Shown piece by piece: positions 59,746 to 64,000 of a stretch of DNA of 64,000 nt. This DNA is from Arthrobacter sp. zg-Y769 (GTDB lineage: Bacteria > Actinomycetota > Actinomycetes > Actinomycetales > Micrococcaceae): assembly GCF_020907405.1 (NCBI RefSeq), contig NZ_JAJJOE010000011.1:286505-350504 (forward strand). Reading direction: 5' to 3'. How positions within the stretch are numbered: the first letter of the stretch is position 1; the number at the start of each line of letters is the position of its first letter. A program made the translations under genes and the position numbers. Under the pieces are notes generated by a model that was not told where the DNA came from, made no database searches, and saw nothing but the letters and a program-made list of their open reading frames with translations.

Positions 59746-61167
59746 CTACTTCAGGTGGTCCACCAGGGTCTCCGCGATGCCCGTGTACTTTGCCGGAGTG
59801 AGTGCCTGCAGGCGCGCCTCCGCGTCGGCGGGGAGGCCGAGGCCGGCAATGAATTCCTTCATCCGCTCGGCGTCCACGCGGTGGCCGCGGGTGAGGTCCT
59901 TGAGCCGTTCATAGGGGTTTTCCATGCCCTCAACGCCGGCGACGGCCTCGGCGCGCATCACCATCTGGATGGCCTCCCCGAGCACCTCCCAGTTGGCGTC
60001 CAGATCCTGCGCGAGGACCTGCTCGGCCACGTGCAGCCGCTGGAGTCCCTTGGCGACGTTGGAAATCGCGAGCACCGAGTGTCCGAAGGCCACACCGATG
60101 TTGCGCTGCGAGGAAGAGTCGGTGAGGTCGCGCTGCCAGCGGGAGGTGACCAGGGTGGCGGCGAGTGTGTCCAGCAGGCCGTTGGAAATCTCCAGGTTCG
60201 CTTCGGCGTTCTCGAAGCGGATCGGGTTGACCTTGTGCGGCATGGTCGAGGAGCCGGTGGCGCCCTCGACCGGGACCTGCGCGAAGTAGCCAATGGAGAT
60301 GTAGCTCCACACATCCGTGCAGAAGTTGTGCAGGATGCGGTTGAAACGGGCGATGTCCGCGTACAGCTCGGCCTGCCAGTCGTGGGATTCAATCTGCGTG
60401 GTCAGCGGATTCCAGGCCAGGCCCAGGCCTTCCACGAAGCTGCGTGCCACCTGCTGCCAATCGGTCTGCGGAGCCGCGGCGTAGTGGGCGGCGTAGGTGC
60501 CGGTGGCGCCGTTGATCTTGCCCAGGAACTCGGTGTTGCGGATCCGTCGGAGCTGGCGCGTGAGGCGGTGCACGGTGACGGCCAGTTCCTTGCCCAGCGT
60601 GGTGGGGGTGGCCGGCTGTCCGTGGGTTCGGGACAGCATGGGGACGGTGCGGGTGTCCCCGGCCATGGCGGCGATCTGGTCCACCAGGTCCTGTGCGGCG
60701 GGCAGCCAGACGTTTTCGACGGCGCCCTTGATGCCCAGTGCGTAGGCAAGGTTGTTGATGTCCTCGGACGTGCAGCCGAAGTGCACCAGACTCTTCAGGT
60801 TCTCGAGGCCGAGTGCCGGAAGCCGGTCGGCAATGTAGTACTCGACGGCCTTGACATCATGCACGGTGCGTTTTTCGATTTCGCCCAGCTCGGCCACGGC
60901 GTTCCCATCGAAGCCCGTAACGATTTCCCGCAGCTGGTGCTGCTGCTGTTCCGTAAGCGGCTGGGTGCCCGGCAGGACGGCGTTGGAGGTCAGGTGAATC
61001 AGCCACTCCACCTCCACATGGGTCCGGTCCCGGTTCAGCGCGGCTTCGGAAAGGTAGTCCACCAGCGGTGCGGTGGCGCTGCGGTAGCGGCCGTCCAGCG
61101 GACCCAGGGCAATAGCGGGGGTCACGGAGGCAAGGGAGACACGGGGAGCAGATACGGATTCGGCCAT
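59746..61167 (-). CDS. purB: Adenylosuccinate lyase
   Basis: 473 aa. Superfamily signature 'GSSTMPHKVNPIRFEN' (about residue 292), catalytic His in 'TSEDINNLAYALGI' and 'SRTHGQPATPTTLGKELAV'. Cleaves adenylosuccinate and SAICAR to fumarate plus AMP or AICAR in purine synthesis. Long E. coli-type (PurB about 456-aa class) with 'EIEKRTVHDVKAVEYYI'. Monocistronic here. Confidence 0.97.
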   Translation of the reverse strand: MAESVSAPRVSLASVTPAIALGPLDGRYRSATAPLVDYLSEAALNRDRTHVEVEWLIHLTSNAVLPGTQPLTEQQQHQLREIVTGFDGNAVAELGEIEKRTVHDVKAVEYYIADRLPALGLENLKSLVHFGCTSEDINNLAYALGIKGAVENVWLPAAQDLVDQIAAMAGDTRTVPMLSRTHGQPATPTTLGKELAVTVHRLTRQLRRIRNTEFLGKINGATGTYAAHYAAAPQTDWQQVARSFVEGLGLAWNPLTTQIESHDWQAELYADIARFNRILHNFCTDVWSYISIGYFAQVPVEGATGSSTMPHKVNPIRFENAEANLEISNGLLDTLAATLVTSRWQRDLTDSSSQRNIGVAFGHSVLAISNVAKGLQRLHVAEQVLAQDLDANWEVLGEAIQMVMRAEAVAGVEGMENPYERLKDLTRGHRVDAERMKEFIAGLGLPADAEARLQALTPAKYTGIAETLVDHLK

Positions 61168-61462
61168 GCGGCAATTCTTTCATGCCGGTGGGGTGCTGCC
61201 GGCGTGTGACTTTCGGCTGCGTTACGGGTTTGCCCGGACCGGTCACTATCCCTCAACAGCCAGGTTTTCGAACGTGCAGGTTCCGGGTGTTTCCACCGGC
61301 GGTGCACGGGACACCGCATTTCGGCGACCTGCCCGGCAACCTTGACGGACGGGCGTCGTTCTTGTGCGGGTTCCCGTGCGGCTTCCTCCTGAGCGGGCCT
61401 GCGTCCGGAGGCGAGGGCTAGGTTCCGGCTGATAGACAATCCGTCCCCCGAGGGAGGAATCA

Positions 61463-61714
61463 ATGGACCAAATGGCAGCTGCGGCGTACGCGGCGGAGAC
61501 GGAACGTTTGCTTCTTGCGTTTGCCGTGGAAACCGACGAGCTGGAACGGGAGGTTGCCAATGCCGCAATTGTCCAGTGGGAGTCACCGGCCGCTAATGCT
61601 TTCCGGCAGCAGCTCCTTGCGGTAGCGCAGCGGTTTCCCGACGTTTCGCTGCAGCTGCGGTCAGCCGCCGGGGAGCTGCGGCAGGATCCGCTCATGTTGG
61701 CTGCGGGGAGCTGA
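61463..61714 (+). CDS. WXG-like small helical protein
   Basis: 83 aa. Predicted helix-turn-helix hairpin with 'IVQWESPAANAFRQQLLAV' in the turn: a W-x-S-P-A-A-x-x-F variant of the WXG100 motif used by ESX substrates. No C-terminal YxxxD/E is obvious. Two bases separate it from the hydrolase gene, so co-expression is expected. I infer an ESX-like chaperone or binding partner of the hydrolase. No ESX secretion genes are in view. Confidence 0.68.
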   Translation: MDQMAAAAYAAETERLLLAFAVETDELEREVANAAIVQWESPAANAFRQQLLAVAQRFPDVSLQLRSAAGELRQDPLMLAAGS

Positions 61715-61716
61715 CC

Positions 61717-63075
61717 ATGGCGGAGACCGGAACTTGCGACCGGCGGATGTACGAGGTCAGGGGCGGGGCTGCGGGGCTTCTGGTCCAGTACGAGGACCTG
61801 GCCCGGGCGGCGGGCAGGCTGGAAACGACCACAGGCCGTGTGCGGCAACTCGAGGAGAGGGTGACGGAGCTTTGGCTGGAAGTTGGTGCCTTTGGCGGCG
61901 GATCAGTGTCGGCCGACCGGGTCCGGGCACGGATGATGGAGGCAGGGCACGCGTTGAGGACTTCTGCTGCCGCCGTCGATGAACTGGCGGACGGGGTGCG
62001 TGAGAGCGCCCGTGCCTACGCCGAAGCCGAAGGGCGGGTCCTGACACGTATTCCTTCCGTCGCCCCCTTTCTCCTGACCCCATTCGCTCCCCGCCGGCGT
62101 CTTCGGGCTGGGGGATCCGCTGCTCTCCGCGAGGCAGGGACGGGCCTTGTGGATTCGGCCTCCGAAAGCTTGATGGGTGCTGCCCTGCTCCTGCTTTACG
62201 GTGCGGGGAGGGGGAAGCTGCGGCCAGTGGAGGTATTGGCGCTTCCCGGCGCACAGGAACGTGTGCGGCTGGACGGAACTGCTGCCGGCCTCCTTGAACG
62301 CTCGGAGGTATTGAAGCGGGAGAACAATCCAGGCGTGATTGAAGTGCTTCCGATTGCCGCGAGCGACGGAGACCGGGCTTTCGTGGTCACCATTCCCGGG
62401 ACGCAGGGCCTCGGCATTGCACGCGGAAGCGAGAACGCGTTCGATGTCATGGGCGTCCTCGAACCGTCCCTGAAAGACAGTGCTTACGTTGCAGCGGGAG
62501 TGCGCGAAGCCCTGCGTCTTGCCGGGGCCGAAGCAGGGGACGCCGTCATCCTGTCCGGCTACAGCCAGGGCGGAGACCACGCTACCCATGTTGCCGGCTA
62601 CCTTGCGGAGGAAAGCGGCTACGAAGTGGCGTTCCTGCTGACTGCAGGCAGCCCCACAGGAGCTACCGACCTGCCTCCCGGTATTCCGGCGCTGCATTTG
62701 GAGCATGTTCAGGACTGGGTGCCAAGACTTGATGCGTGGCAGAACCCCGATACGCCGGACCGGGTCACCATGACACTGACGAATCCAGTGGTCACCCCGG
62801 AGGGCGAGGACGCCGGGTTGGGGCCCGGACATCGGCTGGACAACTACCGTGAGGGGGCCGCGATCGCAGATGCCAGCGATGATGCTTCCCTGCGGGCGTC
62901 TCTGGAATCACTCGGTGCTGCGGTTGCAGCCGGCAGCGTTGCCACCAGGCACTTGTACCGTCTCTCCCGGGAAAAACTTCCGCCGCGACAAGCGGCAGTT
63001 GTGCCAAGACCTGCACCGTCGCGGGGGCATAGCCCGGGGCCAAGGGAGGAATACCGGCCGCCTGTCGGGCCCTAG
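61717..63075 (+). CDS. Alpha/beta-hydrolase with an N-terminal helical (WXG/LXG-like) domain
   Basis: 452 aa. First about 110 residues form a long helical hairpin with 'ELWLEVGAFGGGSVSADRVR' (W-x-x-G-like turn). The hydrolase half has nucleophile 'ILSGYSQGGDHATHVAG' (about residue 287), a likely Asp in 'VQDWVPRLDAW' and His in 'GLGPGHRLDNYREG'. Resembles actinobacterial PE-PPE/GPI-like esterases in arrangement. The C-terminus is a basic, Pro-rich tail. No Sec signal peptide, so type VII export with its partner is one hypothesis. Confidence 0.72.
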   Translation: MAETGTCDRRMYEVRGGAAGLLVQYEDLARAAGRLETTTGRVRQLEERVTELWLEVGAFGGGSVSADRVRARMMEAGHALRTSAAAVDELADGVRESARAYAEAEGRVLTRIPSVAPFLLTPFAPRRRLRAGGSAALREAGTGLVDSASESLMGAALLLLYGAGRGKLRPVEVLALPGAQERVRLDGTAAGLLERSEVLKRENNPGVIEVLPIAASDGDRAFVVTIPGTQGLGIARGSENAFDVMGVLEPSLKDSAYVAAGVREALRLAGAEAGDAVILSGYSQGGDHATHVAGYLAEESGYEVAFLLTAGSPTGATDLPPGIPALHLEHVQDWVPRLDAWQNPDTPDRVTMTLTNPVVTPEGEDAGLGPGHRLDNYREGAAIADASDDASLRASLESLGAAVAAGSVATRHLYRLSREKLPPRQAAVVPRPAPSRGHSPGPREEYRPPVGP

Positions 63076-63282
63076 GTTCCTCTCGTTTTTGATGCGCCTT
63101 TCCCGTCAGAGGCTCGGCCGGGCGGGAACGGCGGCGATATCCGGTGCCGGTTGGTTGCTTGTGGCCTAGGTGGGGCTCGAGTATCCCTCCACAAGCTGTA
63201 CCGGCTGAACGGCTCTCGGGTGTTTTCCACATTGCATCGGTTTGCGGGTTTGGGCGGGTGCCTGAGCTGCTGGACTGGATTC

Positions 63283-64000
63283 ATGGAAAAGCCCACCGTC
63301 CGGACTTCGCGCTCCGGGAGTCGATCATCATCTGGTCGCCGTTCGGGAACGCGTTCACGTCCGAACAGCGCGGGTACCGGAAGCGCCGGCGGTCACACTC
63401 AGGTGCCGCAGGATCCACCATTTAAGGCATGGACAAGCAACGCATCACCCGATGCGGACACGGGCGTTCCGAAGGTGTTGCCCGGTGTGTTCTCCGTGTC
63501 GGCCAGTGATGTTCCGGCTGCAGGCACGGAGTTGCCGCCCGGGTTGATGGGGATGCTCTCCCTCCAGGGACCCGAGGAACTGGGGCAGGAAGCGGCGCTG
63601 CAGACCCTGGAGCGTCTCAACGCAGCGGTCTGCTGGGTGCAGGCACAACAGGCGCGCACCGTGTACCGGCTGCAGGAACTCACTGCGCAGAACCTGGGGC
63701 GGCATCCGCATCCGGATCTCGCACGCGCAGGAAGTGAAGCCGGGGCAAAGACGTCGGCAGTTGGCGCCGATGCTGCGGTTCCTGCACCCGACGGGAAAGC
63801 CGGGGCGACCACAGAAAATGTGCCACCCGCCGCAGACTCTGCGGCTGCTGACGGCAATGACCGGACCGACAGTCAGAGCCGGGGTGGGGAGTGGGTGCTC
63901 AGGGCCACTGCTGCCGAGGTCGGTGCCCTGCTGTGCCTGACTAATTTTGCTGCGTTGCGGCTGGTCTCCGATTCGGAGCAGTTGTGCACCCGCTGCCCGG
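63283..64000 (+). CDS. DUF222/HNH endonuclease-family protein, 5' part only
   Basis: Reading frame open to the window end (239 codons visible). From about residue 90 it matches the DUF222/13E12 family N-terminus: 'PEELGQEAALQTLERLNAAV', 'VQAQQARTVYRLQELTAQN', then 'EWVLRATAAEVGALLCLTNF', with an Ala/Gly/Asp-rich insertion between. The HNH end lies outside. The start is doubtful: ATG 63283 has no good Shine-Dalgarno and codons up to about 63360 lack GC bias in this frame; GTG 63487, with AAGGTG upstream, is an alternative. Confidence 0.75.
   Translation, partial: MEKPTVRTSRSGSRSSSGRRSGTRSRPNSAGTGSAGGHTQVPQDPPFKAWTSNASPDADTGVPKVLPGVFSVSASDVPAAGTELPPGLMGMLSLQGPEELGQEAALQTLERLNAAVCWVQAQQARTVYRLQELTAQNLGRHPHPDLARAGSEAGAKTSAVGADAAVPAPDGKAGATTENVPPAADSAAADGNDRTDSQSRGGEWVLRATAAEVGALLCLTNFAALRLVSDSEQLCTRCP

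Overview
The window is GC-rich DNA with dense, often overlapping genes, GTG/TTG starts and GC-rich codon third positions. Gene content fits an actinobacterium of the Arthrobacter type (Micrococcaceae): CarD-like regulator, GAF-ANTAR protein, LPXTG wall protein, SigB/SigF-type sigma factor, DUF222/HNH nuclease, tandem CNNM proteins. I infer the genus from this content, not from a search.

Layout. 1-4.3 kb: acidic repeat protein; AraC regulator with a VOC protein; a ROK repressor divergent from gap, with a palindrome in the gap promoter region. 4.3-5.4 kb: a gene remnant and a DUF2975/XRE pair. 5.4-13.2 kb: a heptose-sugar glycan cluster (gmhB, GT9, two GT4, gmhA, hldE and an SDR translationally coupled on the minus strand; a second GT9 divergent). 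13.2-18.6 kb: LD-carboxypeptidase, sigma factor, small membrane protein, LPXTG wall protein, EamA exporter, then a short repeat cluster. 18.7-23.5 kb: acyl-CoA ligase, a coupled ECF sigma-ogt-alkB-alkA operon for alkylation damage, DUF1304. 23.7-32.9 kb: a lone pstS, a polyol dehydrogenase, GAF-ANTAR, a stand-alone lantibiotic-dehydratase C-terminal-domain protein, an orphan PAS histidine kinase, a zinc alcohol dehydrogenase and DUF1992. 32.9-45.4 kb: two CNNM proteins, a small cysteine-rich gene, CarD-like regulator, a formate/nitrite-type channel, an OmpR/HK two-component pair, acetyltransferase, DUF1295, TetR, lactate-oxidase family enzyme, and a lower-GC lipoprotein/DUF3592 pair. 45.5-49.3 kb: three-subunit molybdenum hydroxylase. 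49.5-56.4 kb: polyol dehydrogenase, HAD phosphatase, tRNA-fMet, AlaX editing protein and a sugar/polyol ABC importer without its own ATPase. 56.4-64 kb: VOC protein, guanine-type deaminase, GNAT, rlmN, purB, a WXG-like small protein with a GYSQGG hydrolase, and the 5' part of a DUF222/HNH gene running off the end.

The points most worth pursuing are the complete ADP-heptose route in an organism expected to lack LPS, the sigma-linked alkylation repair operon without Ada, the solitary small-LanB/PEARL-like protein, and the WXG-like/hydrolase pair. I see no CRISPR array, transposase, prophage or rRNA.
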